From NCBI GenBank assembly GCA_964556005.1, contig CAZKUR010000011.1:1-64000 (forward strand): a stretch of DNA of 64,000 nucleotides, written 5' to 3'. The stretch is from CAZKUR01 sp964556005. GTDB taxonomy: Bacteria; Bacteroidota; Ignavibacteria; Ignavibacteriales; Ignavibacteriaceae. Below are positions 52,906 through 63,100 of this stretch, piece by piece (the first letter of the stretch is position 1; each line of letters starts with the position of its first letter). Under the pieces are notes generated by a model, which saw only the letters and a program-made list of their open reading frames with translations, ran no database searches and was not told the DNA's origin. Position numbers and translations under genes: made by a program.

Positions 52906-53733
52906 TTATTTTTTTCTTCTTTTAATAATAAATTTATTAGAATCTTTTTTACGTTTTCTTGTTTTCAAACCTTTGGCGCTCTGGCCCCAGGGCGAAACAG
53001 GGTGTCCGCCGCCTGATGTTTTACCTTCGCCGCCGCCCATCGGATGGTCGACAGGGTTCATAGCAACACCTCTAACATGTGGTCGTTTTCCAAGCCACCT
53101 GGTTCTTCCGGCTTTGCCGATACTGATATTTTCCTGGTCCGCATTTCCAACAGTTCCGTAGGTTGCCATACAATTAACTCTTACTAATCTAACTTCACCG
53201 GAAGGTAACTTTAGCTGAGCATTTTCTCCTTCTCTCGCAAGTAGCTGTAAAGATGTTCCTGCACTTCTGCCGAGTTGGCCGCCTTTTCCCGGTTTCATTT
53301 CGACGTTATGAATGAAACTGCCTAACGGAATTTCTTTTAACGTTAAAGCGTTTCCAGGATTTATTTCACTTCCGGGACCGGACATCACTGTACTTCCGAC
53401 TTTCAAACCATCGGGCGCAAGAATATATCTTTTTTCACCGTCGGCATAATTCAGCAAAGCAATTCTTGCAGAACGATTCGGATCATATTCAATCGAATAA
53501 ACTTTTGCCGGAATGCCTTTTTTATCTCTCTTGAAATCGATGATTCTATATTTTCTTTTGTGGCCGCCGCCTCTATGGCGTGCGGTTACTCTTCCTAAAT
53601 TATTCCTGCCGCCTGATTTTTTCAGAACCATGGTAAGAGATTTTTCAGGCGAGGTTTTGGTTATTTCCTCGAAAGTAGAATTGCTTCTAAATCTCGTACC
53701 GGGTGTAACAGGTTTTAATTTTTTAATTGCCAT
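52906..53733 (-). CDS. rplB: 50S ribosomal protein L2
   Basis: The 275-residue protein is needed for subunit joining and peptidyl transfer. It contains GRVTARHRGGGHKRKYR, IEYDPNRSARIAL and the conserved C-terminal histidine loop RGVAMNPVDHPMGGGEGK. Confidence 0.98.
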   Translation of the reverse strand: MAIKKLKPVTPGTRFRSNSTFEEITKTSPEKSLTMVLKKSGGRNNLGRVTARHRGGGHKRKYRIIDFKRDKKGIPAKVYSIEYDPNRSARIALLNYADGEKRYILAPDGLKVGSTVMSGPGSEINPGNALTLKEIPLGSFIHNVEMKPGKGGQLGRSAGTSLQLLAREGENAQLKLPSGEVRLVRVNCMATYGTVGNADQENISIGKAGRTRWLGKRPHVRGVAMNPVDHPMGGGEGKTSGGGHPVSPWGQSAKGLKTRKRKKDSNKFIIKRRKK

Positions 53734-53753
53734 TATAAATTCCTAATTGAAAA

Positions 53754-54050
53754 CTAAGCTTGTTCAAAAAGTTCTATTGTCTCGCCTTCTCTCAAAGTAA
53801 CGATTGCTTTTTTAAATCTCGGAGTTTTCCCGGAAAACCTTCCGCTTTTTCTAAATTGTGTTTTTGTTTTCCCGGGATGATTTATTGTTTTAACTTCTGC
53901 AACATGTACATTATACTTCTTCTCAATAGCTTTTGCAATCTGCAGCTTGTTCGATTTTGGTTCAACAATGAATCCGTATTTCCCCGGCTGGCTTGCAGAG
54001 ATATTAGTCATCTTTTCAGTAATCATAGGTTTAATTAAAATATTATGCAT
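53754..54050 (-). CDS. rplW: 50S ribosomal protein L23
   Basis: The 98-residue protein lies at the tunnel exit and docks trigger factor and SRP. It has ILIKPMITEKMTN, VEPKSNKLQIAKAIEKKY and the loop KTQFRKSGRFSGKTPRFKK. It begins one base behind the rplD stop. Confidence 0.97.
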   Translation of the reverse strand: MHNILIKPMITEKMTNISASQPGKYGFIVEPKSNKLQIAKAIEKKYNVHVAEVKTINHPGKTKTQFRKSGRFSGKTPRFKKAIVTLREGETIELFEQA

Positions 54051-54051
54051 A

Positions 54052-54699
54052 TCAATTCACCGCTGCTTTTTTATCCTCGAAAGTTTTGTTTATTACATCA
54101 ACCGCACTTTTTTGTAAAACGAGCACTTGATTGTTTAAAATATCATAAGTTGATGCTTTGGCTGCTTCGAGAACTTTTACTTTCTGAATATTTCTTCCCG
54201 ATTTATAAATTGTTTCGGAAGTTTCATTCGTTAATAAAAGGACCTTCTTACCGTTGATTTTTAATGCATCCAAAATTCCAATAAATTCTTTTGTCTTCGG
54301 TTTCTCGAAATTAAAATCCTCAACGATCATTAATTGCTCATCTTTAACTTTATAGCTTAACGCAGATTTCCTTGCCAGCTTTTTAACTTTTTTAGTCAGA
54401 TTCTGCCTGTAATCTCTCGGCCTTGGTCCAAAAATAGTACCTCCGCCAATCCACAAAGGAGATCTTGTCGTACCAGCACGTGCACCGCCCCTGCCTTTTT
54501 GCTTCCATGGTTTTTTACCGCCGCCTCTTACTTCACCTCTTTCTTTTGCTTTGTGAGTTCCCTGTCTTTGATTAGCCAGGTAAGCTTTCACCGCAAGATA
54601 GATAGCATGATCATTCGGCTCTATTCCGAATATATCATCGGCTAATTCTATTTTCTCACCGGAGGAGCTTCCATCTATTTTTAATAATTCTAAGGTCAT
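54052..54699 (-). CDS. rplD: 50S ribosomal protein L4
   Basis: The 215-residue protein lines the exit tunnel with the extended loop GGGKKPWKQKGRGGARAGTT, and in E. coli also represses its own operon. The core includes GRNIQKVKVLEAAKASTYDI. It lies between rplC and rplW. Confidence 0.97.
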   Translation of the reverse strand: MTLELLKIDGSSSGEKIELADDIFGIEPNDHAIYLAVKAYLANQRQGTHKAKERGEVRGGGKKPWKQKGRGGARAGTTRSPLWIGGGTIFGPRPRDYRQNLTKKVKKLARKSALSYKVKDEQLMIVEDFNFEKPKTKEFIGILDALKINGKKVLLLTNETSETIYKSGRNIQKVKVLEAAKASTYDILNNQVLVLQKSAVDVINKTFEDKKAAVN

Positions 54700-54710
54700 T
54701 TTTAATCCGC

Positions 54711-55334
54711 TTATTTCTTTATCAATTCGACAATTGAATTTATTGCACCGGGTACGGAACCTTTAACAAGAATAACATTTTGATCGGCCAAAATTTTAAT
54801 AACTTTTAGATTTCTCATCATCACGTTTGAATGGCCTGTTCTTCCAGCCATTCTTTGACCTTTAAATACTCTTGAAGGGTAGGAACTCGCACCGATTGAG
54901 CCCGGAGCTCTTTCTCTATCACTTTGCCCGTGGGAAGTTCCGCCGACACCGCTGAAACCGTGTCTTTTAATTACCCCCTGAAATCCTTTACCTTTACTTG
55001 TTCCTCTTACTTTAATGATTTCACCTTCGCTAAAAAGATCGGCTTTAACTTCATCACCGATTTTAAATCCTGAAACATCGGGAAAATTGAATTCTTTAAG
55101 TTTAGCAGTTGGAGTAATATTATTTTTTTTGAACTGTCCTAAAATCGGTTTATTTATATTTTTTTCTTTTTTATTTCCGAACCCGAGCTGCAGAGCGTCA
55201 TACCCGTCTTTTTCTTTCGTCTTTACGGAAACTATTTTGCACGGGCCGGCTTGAATAACCGTTACAGGGATTTGATCACCTTCGCTATTGAAGATGCTTG
55301 ACATTCCTAATTTTTTACCTAAAAGACCTGGCAT
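54711..55334 (-). CDS. rplC: 50S ribosomal protein L3
   Basis: From the ATG at 55334 the protein is 207 residues, opening MPGLLGKKLGMSSIF as the family does. GGAG lies eight bases before it; an ATG five codons upstream lacks a site. The central loop (GFQGVIKRHGFSGVGGTSHGQ-type) reaches towards the peptidyl transferase centre. Confidence 0.96.
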   Translation of the reverse strand: MPGLLGKKLGMSSIFNSEGDQIPVTVIQAGPCKIVSVKTKEKDGYDALQLGFGNKKEKNINKPILGQFKKNNITPTAKLKEFNFPDVSGFKIGDEVKADLFSEGEIIKVRGTSKGKGFQGVIKRHGFSGVGGTSHGQSDRERAPGSIGASSYPSRVFKGQRMAGRTGHSNVMMRNLKVIKILADQNVILVKGSVPGAINSIVELIKK

Positions 55335-55348
55335 CTTAACTCCGTTCA

Positions 55349-55657
55349 TTATAACTTGATCTCAATATCAACACCCGCCGGTATATCCAGCTTACTTAAT
55401 GAATCGACGGTTTTATTGTTGGAATTATGAATATCAATGATTCGTTTATGCGCCCTAGTTTCAAACTGCTCCCTTGATTTTTTATCAACATGAGGAGATC
55501 TTAAAACCGTGTATACCGTTCTTTTTGTAGGAAGTGGAATGGGACCGGATACAACTGCACCGGTGCTTCTAACGGTTTTAATAATTTTTTCCGTCGACTT
55601 ATCAATCAAGATATGATCATAGGACTTTAATTTTATCCTAATTTTTTGACCAGGCAC
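55349..55657 (-). CDS. rpsJ: 30S ribosomal protein S10
   Basis: The 102-residue protein is also the transcription antitermination factor NusE. It has IRIKLKSYDHILIDKSTEKI, GPIPLPTKRTVYTVLRSPH and the end IPAGVDIEIKL. A hairpin lies in the 78-base space between tuf and this gene. Confidence 0.98.
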   Translation of the reverse strand: MPGQKIRIKLKSYDHILIDKSTEKIIKTVRSTGAVVSGPIPLPTKRTVYTVLRSPHVDKKSREQFETRAHKRIIDIHNSNNKTVDSLSKLDIPAGVDIEIKL

Positions 55658-55694
55658 TTAAACAACTCCTTATTAAAAAAAATAGTCGAAATTA

Positions 55695-55714
55695 AAGGGA
55701 GTGCTGACTCCCTT
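55695..55714 (-). terminator. Hairpin between tuf and rpsJ (possible attenuator)
   Basis: AAGGGAGT (55707-55714 side) and ACTCCCTT (55695-55702 side) form a perfect eight-pair stem with a four-base loop on the minus strand. Eight T follow after 13 bases rather than directly. It may slow or partly end transcription, or protect the tuf mRNA end. Confidence 0.45.
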
Positions 55715-55735
55715 CCATCTCATCAATATACTTAA

Positions 55736-56944
55736 TTATTCATTTATTTTAGTAACAACACCGGCGCCAACTGTTCTACCGCCTTCACGGATAGCAAACC
55801 TTAATCCTTCTTCCATCGCAATCTCGGTGATGAGCGCTATCGTCAGTTTAATTCTATCACCCGGCATAACCATTTCTGTTCCTTCAGGTAAAGTAGCAAT
55901 ACCGGTTACATCGGTTGTTCTAAAATAAAATTGCGGTCTATATCCCGAAAAGAAAGGTGTATGTCTTCCGCCTTCATCTTTGGAAAGGATATAAACTTCA
56001 CCTTCAAAATTTTTATGAGGGGTAATGCTACCGGTTTTGGCAATTACCATCCCTCTTTCGATTTCTTTTTTATCAACACCTCTTAACAACAAACCTGCAT
56101 TATCTCCGGCAATAGCAGAATCCAATTCTTTTCTAAACATTTCAATACCGGTAACGACGGTTTTCTTATGAACGCCTAAACCGATTAATTCAACTTCTTC
56201 GTTTAATTTTATTGTTCCTCTTTCAACTCTCCCAGTTGCAACCGTACCACGCCCTGTAATAGAGAAGACATCCTCTACAGGCATGATGAAAGGTTTATCA
56301 GTATTTCTTTCTGGTATCGGAATATATTCATCAACAGCTTTCATTAATTCCCAGATGCAGTTTAACCTTGGGTCGTCAACTTTAATATCCGTATTTGAAG
56401 CTGCTTCCAAAGCCTGTAATGCCGAACCACGGATTATCGGAATTTCATCACCGGGGAATTCGTATTCATTCAATAAATCTCTCAATTCAACTTCAACCAG
56501 TTCAAGCAATTCAGGATCGTCAACCATATCAACTTTATTCATGAATACAACGATTCTTGGTACACCCACCTGTCGTGCAAGAAGAATATGCTCTCTCGTT
56601 TGAGGCATCGGACCGTCGGTAGCAGCAACAACAAGTATAGCGCCGTCCATCTGCGCAGCACCGGTAATCATATTCTTAACATAATCGGCATGTCCGGGGC
56701 AATCGACATGAGCGTAATGTCTTGTTTCGGTTGAATACTCAACGTGAGCAGTAGCAATCGTAATACCACGTTCTCTTTCTTCTGGCGCATTATCAATACT
56801 ATCGAATGTCCTAATTGCAGATAACCCTTTTTTTGCCAGAGCCATAGTAATAGCGGCAGTTAAAGTGGTTTTACCATGATCAACATGACCGATTGTGCCC
56901 ACGTTCACGTGAGGTTTACTTCTATCAAATTTTTCTTTGGCCAT
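55736..56944 (-). CDS. tuf: Elongation factor Tu
   Basis: The 402-residue GTPase delivers aminoacyl-tRNA to the ribosome. G1 GHVDHGKTT, switch I RGITIATAHVEY, G3 DCPGHADY and G4 NKVDM are intact, and domains 2 and 3 are complete (GRGTVATGRVERG, FRTTDVTG, GGRTVGAGVV). It lies between fusA and rpsJ as usual; no second copy is in the window. Confidence 0.98.
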   Translation of the reverse strand: MAKEKFDRSKPHVNVGTIGHVDHGKTTLTAAITMALAKKGLSAIRTFDSIDNAPEERERGITIATAHVEYSTETRHYAHVDCPGHADYVKNMITGAAQMDGAILVVAATDGPMPQTREHILLARQVGVPRIVVFMNKVDMVDDPELLELVEVELRDLLNEYEFPGDEIPIIRGSALQALEAASNTDIKVDDPRLNCIWELMKAVDEYIPIPERNTDKPFIMPVEDVFSITGRGTVATGRVERGTIKLNEEVELIGLGVHKKTVVTGIEMFRKELDSAIAGDNAGLLLRGVDKKEIERGMVIAKTGSITPHKNFEGEVYILSKDEGGRHTPFFSGYRPQFYFRTTDVTGIATLPEGTEMVMPGDRIKLTIALITEIAMEEGLRFAIREGGRTVGAGVVTKINE

Positions 56945-56983
56945 CTAAATCTCCTTTTAATTTATTACTTATTTAATTCTCTT

Positions 56984-59086
56984 TTAATGTTGAGTTACGA
57001 CAGATTTTTTACCTAATGTTTTTTCAGCAATTTCTTCAGCAATATTTTTCGGCACTTCCGAGTAGTGTGAAAACTGCATGGTATATATTGCACGTCCCTG
57101 CGTCATTGAACGAAGAATTGTTGCGTAACCAAACATTTCTGCAAGAGGAACTTCAGCCTTTATTACCTGTGCATCTTTTCTTGCCGAAAATCCTTCAATC
57201 TTACCTCGACGGGAATTTAAATCTCCCATGACATCTCCGAGATATTCCTCGGGGGTAATAACTTCGACTCCCATAATAGGTTCAAGAAGAATAGGCTTTG
57301 CCTTTTTTGCTCCTTCTTTAAAAGCTATAGAGCCAGCTACTTTAAAAGATATTTCATCAGAGTCGACATCGTGATAAGAACCGTCATACAGTTTAGCTTT
57401 AACATCAACAACCGGGAAACCGGCAATAACACCGTTTCTCATCGCTTCCTGTATACCGGCAGAAACCGAAGGAATATATTCTCTCGGTACTGAACCACCT
57501 ACAATAGCATTTACAAATTCATAACCTTTACCAGGTTCGTTGGGACTAAGTTCAACCCATACGTGTCCATATTTACCGCGACCGCCGGATTGTTTAACAA
57601 ATTTACCTTCGGAATTAACAGTTTGAGTAATCGATTCCCTATATGCGACCTGGGGTTTACCGACATTTGCTTCAACTTTAAATTCGCGTTTCATTCTATC
57701 AACTAAAATCTCCAGATGAAGCTCGCCCATTCCGCTGATTAAAGTCTGGCCTGTTTCATCATCAACTTTAACCCTGAACGTCGGGTCTTCGTCGGATAAC
57801 TTAACAAGAGCATCAGATAATTTATCTTGATCGGCCTTAGTTTTAGGTTCGATTGCAATTTGAATAACCGGTTCCGGGAAAACAATTTTTTCAAGAAGTA
57901 CCGGGTCATCTTCGGAACAAAGTGTGTCGCCGGTTCTTGTATTTTTTAAACCCACTGCTGCGGCAATATCCCCTGCATGTACTTCATCAATATCTTCACG
58001 ATGATTTGCATGCATTTGAAGCAGCCTGCCAATTCTTTCCTTCTTTTCGCTAACAGCATTATAAATATAGGAACCCGCTTTCAACTTACCGGAATACACT
58101 CTAAAGAAAGTTAGTTTCCCAACATAGGCGTCATTCATGAGCTTAAAAGCAAGCGCGGTGAATTTTTCATTCTCATCGATTTTTCTTTTTACTTTATCAT
58201 TTATTCCAATATGATGCGCTTCAACTTCTTTAAAGTCGATCGGAGCCGGTAAAAAGTCTACGATGGAATCAAGTAATTTTTGAATTCCTTTATTCTTAAA
58301 AGCCGATCCGCATAAAACCGGAATGATTTTCAATTCAATCGTTGCTTTTCTAATAACTTTCTTTATCTCATCTTCGTTAATCGGTTGACCTTCAAGATAT
58401 TTTTCCAATAAAGTATCATCGAGATCGGAAACCGCTTCAAGCATTTGGGTTCTGTATTTATTTGCTTCTTCCGTTAAATCTTTAGGTATTTCAATCTCAT
58501 CGAAAGTTGCACCTAAAGTTTCTTCATGGTACATTCTCGCTTTGAAAGAAATTAAATCGATAACACCGGAGAATAAATCTCCTTCTCCGATTGGAAGAGT
58601 AATCGGCACCGCATTGGCAGCAAGACGATCTTTCATCATCTGAATTGCATTATAAAAATCGGCACCTATTCTATCCATTTTATTTACGAACGCGATTCTC
58701 GGGACCCTGTATTTATCTGCTTGACGCCACACAGTTTCGGATTGCGGTTCTACGCCGCCGACCGCACAAAACAGAGCAACTGCTCCATCTAAAACTCTCA
58801 AAGATCTTTCAACTTCTACCGTAAAATCAACGTGTCCGGGAGTATCGATTATATTTATTTGATGATTATTCCAAAAACAAGTTGTAGCAGCACTTGTAAT
58901 AGTGATGCCGCGTTCTTTTTCCTGTTCCATCCAATCCATTGTTGCGGCGCCTTCGTGAACTTCACCTAAACGGTGCAGCTTACCGGTATAGAACAATATT
59001 CGTTCAGTAGTGGTAGTTTTACCGGCATCAATATGCGCCATTATACCAATGTTTCTTACTTTATCTATGCTTGTTTTAGTCGCCAT
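56984..59086 (-). CDS. fusA: Elongation factor G
   Basis: The 700-residue translocase has G1 AHIDAGKTTTTER, G3 DTPGHVDF, G4 NKMDR and all five domains, including domain IV with QSGGRGKYGHVW and the C-terminal domain PLAEMFGYATILRS. Length is normal for EF-G1. It follows rpsG by 44 bases. Confidence 0.98.
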   Translation of the reverse strand: MATKTSIDKVRNIGIMAHIDAGKTTTTERILFYTGKLHRLGEVHEGAATMDWMEQEKERGITITSAATTCFWNNHQINIIDTPGHVDFTVEVERSLRVLDGAVALFCAVGGVEPQSETVWRQADKYRVPRIAFVNKMDRIGADFYNAIQMMKDRLAANAVPITLPIGEGDLFSGVIDLISFKARMYHEETLGATFDEIEIPKDLTEEANKYRTQMLEAVSDLDDTLLEKYLEGQPINEDEIKKVIRKATIELKIIPVLCGSAFKNKGIQKLLDSIVDFLPAPIDFKEVEAHHIGINDKVKRKIDENEKFTALAFKLMNDAYVGKLTFFRVYSGKLKAGSYIYNAVSEKKERIGRLLQMHANHREDIDEVHAGDIAAAVGLKNTRTGDTLCSEDDPVLLEKIVFPEPVIQIAIEPKTKADQDKLSDALVKLSDEDPTFRVKVDDETGQTLISGMGELHLEILVDRMKREFKVEANVGKPQVAYRESITQTVNSEGKFVKQSGGRGKYGHVWVELSPNEPGKGYEFVNAIVGGSVPREYIPSVSAGIQEAMRNGVIAGFPVVDVKAKLYDGSYHDVDSDEISFKVAGSIAFKEGAKKAKPILLEPIMGVEVITPEEYLGDVMGDLNSRRGKIEGFSARKDAQVIKAEVPLAEMFGYATILRSMTQGRAIYTMQFSHYSEVPKNIAEEIAEKTLGKKSVVTQH

Positions 59087-59130
59087 GTCCTTGTTTATTT
59101 TTTCCTTACTTCACCTAATTATTTCATCAA

Positions 59131-59598
59131 TTACCATTTAAAGTGAGCAAATGCTTTATTTGCTTCAGCCATTTTGTGAGTATCTTCTTTTTTCTTAACG
59201 GAAGAGCCTTCATTGTTTGACGCAGAAATTAATTCGGAAGCTAATTTTTGAGCCATCGATTTTTCATTTCTCGCTCTTGCATAAGTCTTAATCCATCTCA
59301 TCGCCAATGCAGTTCTTCTTTCAGGCCTTACCTCTGTCGGGACCTGATACGTAGCTCCGCCCACTCTCCGGCTTCTAACTTCAATAAGAGGCTGGACATT
59401 ATTTATTGCCTTTTTGAATGTTTCGATGCCCGGTTTCTTTGTTCTTTCTTCAATTATATCAAATGATTGATATACAATATTTCTTGCAACGGATTTCTTT
59501 CCGTCATACATCATACAATTAATAAATCTCGTTACCAAAACTTCACTAAATTTTGGGTCCGGTTTTAAGATATTTCTATCAGCTCTTTTCTTTCTCAT
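59131..59598 (-). CDS. rpsG: 30S ribosomal protein S7
   Basis: The 155-residue protein nucleates the head of the small subunit. It opens RKKRADRNILKPDPKF and has VRSRRVGGATYQVPTEV and the end ANKAFAHFKW. In E. coli it is the feedback regulator of the str operon. It begins two bases after rpsL. Confidence 0.98.
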   Translation of the reverse strand: MRKKRADRNILKPDPKFSEVLVTRFINCMMYDGKKSVARNIVYQSFDIIEERTKKPGIETFKKAINNVQPLIEVRSRRVGGATYQVPTEVRPERRTALAMRWIKTYARARNEKSMAQKLASELISASNNEGSSVKKKEDTHKMAEANKAFAHFKW

Positions 59599-59600
59599 AA

Positions 59601-59981
59601 CTATTTAGCAGCCTTTGGTTTTTTAGCTCCGTATTTTGATCTTCCTTTTTTTCTATCTTCAACACCGCTAGTATCAAGAGTACCGCGGATGATATGATAC
59701 CGGACACCCGGCAAGTCTTTTACTCTTCCGCCTCTGATTAATACAATCGAATGTTCCTGGAGATTGTGACCTTCGCCCGGTATATAAGCGGTTACTTCAA
59801 TACTGTTAGTTAACCTTACTCTCGCCACTTTTCTTAAAGCTGAGTTTGGTTTCTTTGGAGTTGTTGTATAAACTCTTGTACAAACTCCTCTTCGCTGCGG
59901 GCATGAATCAAGAGCCGGCGCTTTTTTCTTAGTAAAAACTTTCGCCCGTCCTTTTCTAACTAACTGATTTATTGTTGGCAC
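59601..59981 (-). CDS. rpsL: 30S ribosomal protein S12
   Basis: The 126-residue protein monitors decoding. The loops TPKKPNSALRK and GGRVKDLPGVRYH are intact, so the lysines and proline where streptomycin-resistance changes arise have the wild-type residues. GTG at 59981 is the start, preceded by GAGGAG. It is the first gene of the long ribosomal protein transcript, about 38 bases behind the predicted transcription start. Confidence 0.98.
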   Translation of the reverse strand: MPTINQLVRKGRAKVFTKKKAPALDSCPQRRGVCTRVYTTTPKKPNSALRKVARVRLTNSIEVTAYIPGEGHNLQEHSIVLIRGGRVKDLPGVRYHIIRGTLDTSGVEDRKKGRSKYGAKKPKAAK

Positions 59982-60026
59982 AAATTCTCCTCGTTAAAGT
60001 CATTCTGCAAAAAATTTCAGATTTTA

Positions 60027-60055
60027 AATATAGCTCTTATCTTAAAATTAGTCAA
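60027..60055 (-). promoter_or_regulatory. Sigma-70-like promoter for the rpsL-led operon
   Basis: On the minus strand TTGACT (60050-60055) is followed by a 17-base spacer and TATATT (60027-60032), both close to consensus. It lies just downstream of the rpoC terminator and 45 bases before the rpsL start. It is the clearest promoter in the window and is of the general bacterial type, not the TAnnTTTG type of Bacteroidia. Confidence 0.82.
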
Positions 60056-60094
60056 GAAATACATATACAAGTAAAAATAATTTAATTTCAAAAA

Positions 60095-60136
60095 GGGCAA
60101 AAAAATCCGGCTCAAATTTCAATTTTTGAGCCGGAT
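60095..60136 (-). terminator. Rho-independent terminator of rpoC
   Basis: On the minus strand ATCCGGCTCAAA pairs with TTTGAGCCGGAT (60105-60116 with 60125-60136) around an eight-base loop, followed directly by a run of seven T. It lies 12 bases after the rpoC stop and separates the rpoBC and str transcripts. Confidence 0.93.
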
Positions 60137-60147
60137 TCAATTTATCA

Positions 60148-63100
60148 TTAGTTTGCTTGTATTTCTTCTTCAGGTTTTTGCTCCGGAGCTGTTTCCTCGG
60201 CATCAACCGGTTCTTCAGTTTTTAATATTATCTGAGTGTATTTTTTCAACCCTGTACCGGCTGGTATTAAATGACCCATGACAACATTTTCTTTTAAACC
60301 GTACAAATGGTCCGCTTTGGCTTCGGTTGCTGCATTTGCAAGTACCTTGGTTGTTTCCTGGAATGAAGCCGCAGAAATAAAGCTTTCGGTTGAAAGTGCA
60401 GCTTGCGTAATTCCAAGCAGTACGTTTTCAAAAGTTGCCGGTTCAGCGTCTCTTGCTTCAATTTGTTTTTTAGTTTTCTTTTTAAGATCGGCGTTTACCT
60501 CTCTAAATTTACTCTTCATTATCAACTGATCGTCCTTATACCTGGAATCGCCTTTGTCTTCAATAAAAACCATTTGCATGATTTTATTATTTTCTTCAAA
60601 AAATTCATTTCTATCAACAATATCTTCCTCGAGGAATTTGGTATCGCCGGGAGAAACAATCTTTATTTTTTGAAGCATTTGCCTAACGATTACTTCAATG
60701 TGCTTGTCATTTATTTTAACACCCTGTAAACGGTAAACATCCTGGATTTCATTAACGAGATATTCCTGAACCGCACTTGTACCTTTAATCTTCAAAATAT
60801 CATGAGGATTTATAGGGCCGTCTGTAATTTTTTCACCGGCAGGAATTTCATCACTGTCCTGGACCAAAACATGTTTTCCAAGAGGCACATTATATTTCTT
60901 TTCATCCGATCCGTCCGGGGCATTAACCATAATTTCGCGTGAACCTTTTTTACGCGCACCAAATTTAACCGAACCTTCAATTTCAGAAACAATTGCAGGT
61001 TCCTGCGGGCTTCTTGCTTCAAACAATTCGGTTACTCTCGGTAAACCGCCTGTAATATCACGGCTCTTTGTTGTTTGCTTTGAGATCTTCGCTAAAATAG
61101 TTCCGGCTGAAATTGATTCGCCTTCTTCAACAGATAGATAAGATCTGGTTGGCAAGCTGAAGAACTTTTTCTCTTCTCCTTCACCTTCAATTGAAATACC
61201 GGCTGTAAGAGTTTTATCTTTCGATTCGATTACGACTTTCTGAACGTGGCCGGTTTGTTCATCGGTTACCTGCTGCAGTGTAACGCCGTCAATAAGATCA
61301 ATGAACCTGACTTTTCCCGGAATATCCGTAAGTATAACCGAGTTATATGGATCGTGATTATACAAAGGCCCGTTTTTTCTAACTTTCTGACCGTCATTAA
61401 CGACCAATTCAGCACCATAGGGTACATCATATTTTTTAATTTGACGATTATTTTCATCAAATATTCCGATAGATCCTCTTCGGCCGGTTACAACTTTTAC
61501 AGTTCCGAGGAAATCGGATTTTTCAACATATGCTATTCTATCATATTTAACAGTACCTTCAATGTTGGTTTCAACCTGAGACTGGCTTGCAATTCTCGAA
61601 GATGTACCGCCAAGGTGGAATGTACGCAATGTTAACTGTGTTCCGGGCTCGCCTATTGATTGAGCAGCAATAATTCCCACAGCTTCACCAATTTCGACTA
61701 TTTTCCCGGTTGTTAAATTTCTGCCATAACATTTAGCGCAAACACCTCTTTTCGATTCACATGTAAGTACGGTTCTAATGTACACAGAATCAATGCTGGC
61801 GTCTTCGATTTTTTCAGCTATTTCTTCGGTGATTAATTCACCGGCAGGAATTATTAATTCATCGTTTCTCGGATCATAAACATCTTCTTGTGTAACACGG
61901 CCTGTGATACGTTCACCAAGAGGCTCTCTTTCCTGTTCAACATCTTTTAATGCTTTAACTTCAATACCGAGGATTGTTCCGCAGTCGATTTCACTAATGA
62001 TAACATCCTGCGCAACATCAACCAATCTTCTTGTAAGATAACCGGCATCGGCAGTTTTTAACGCAGTATCGGCTAAACCTTTTCTTGCGCCGTGTGTAGA
62101 AATAAAATATTCCAACACCGACAGTCCCTCTTTAAAGTTAGCTACGATCGGATTTTCAATAATTTCACCAGCTTGACCGGAAAGAGTTTTTTGCGGTTTC
62201 ATCATAAGTCCGCGCATACCAGCCAACTGTCTCACCTGTTCTTGCGAACCTCTTGCACCTGAATCAACCATCATATGAACCGAATTGAAGCCCTGGTTAT
62301 GACCTTTAATTTTTTCCATTAAAGCACGGGCTACATCGTTGGTTGTATGAGTCCAAACGTCAATAATTTTATTGTAACGTTCGGCATCAGTGATAACTCC
62401 CTGTTCATGTTCATTTAAGATTGCTTCAACTTTTTTATTAGCTTTATCAATCATGCTTACTTTTTCATCAGGAATTATCATATCGGCATAACTAACCGAT
62501 AAACCGCCGATAGTTGAGTATCTGAATCCAAGATCTTTCAAATCATCCAGGAATTTAGCGGTAACTTTATTGCCGAGCTTGATAAACATTTTCCCGATAA
62601 AATTTCCGAAAGTCTTTTTGATTAAAAGCTGGTTATAATATCCCATATCTTTCGGAACTATCTGGTTGAAGATAACTTTACCGACCGTTGTTTCAATCAA
62701 CTCGCCGTCGATTTTAACCTTTACTCTTGCATGAAGTCCAGCCACACCGTTATCATATGCAATGATAGCTTCCTCAGGCGAACTGAAAATCATATCTTCG
62801 CCTTTATCACCTTCTCTAAATTTGGTTAAGTAGTATGCACCTAAAACGATATCCTGTGTTGGAATCACAATCGGGCTGCCGTTTTGCGGTGATAAAATAT
62901 TATGACTGCTCAACATTAATAATTGAGCTTCAAGTTGAGCCTCGAAAGAAAGAGGAACGTGAACCGCCATCTGGTCGCCGTCGAAGTCTGCATTAAATGC
63001 AGTACATACCATCGGGTGAAGCTGGATTGCTTTTCCATCAATTAATACCGGTTGAAAAGCCTGAATACCAAGCCTATGAAGAGTTGGGGCTCTATTCAGC

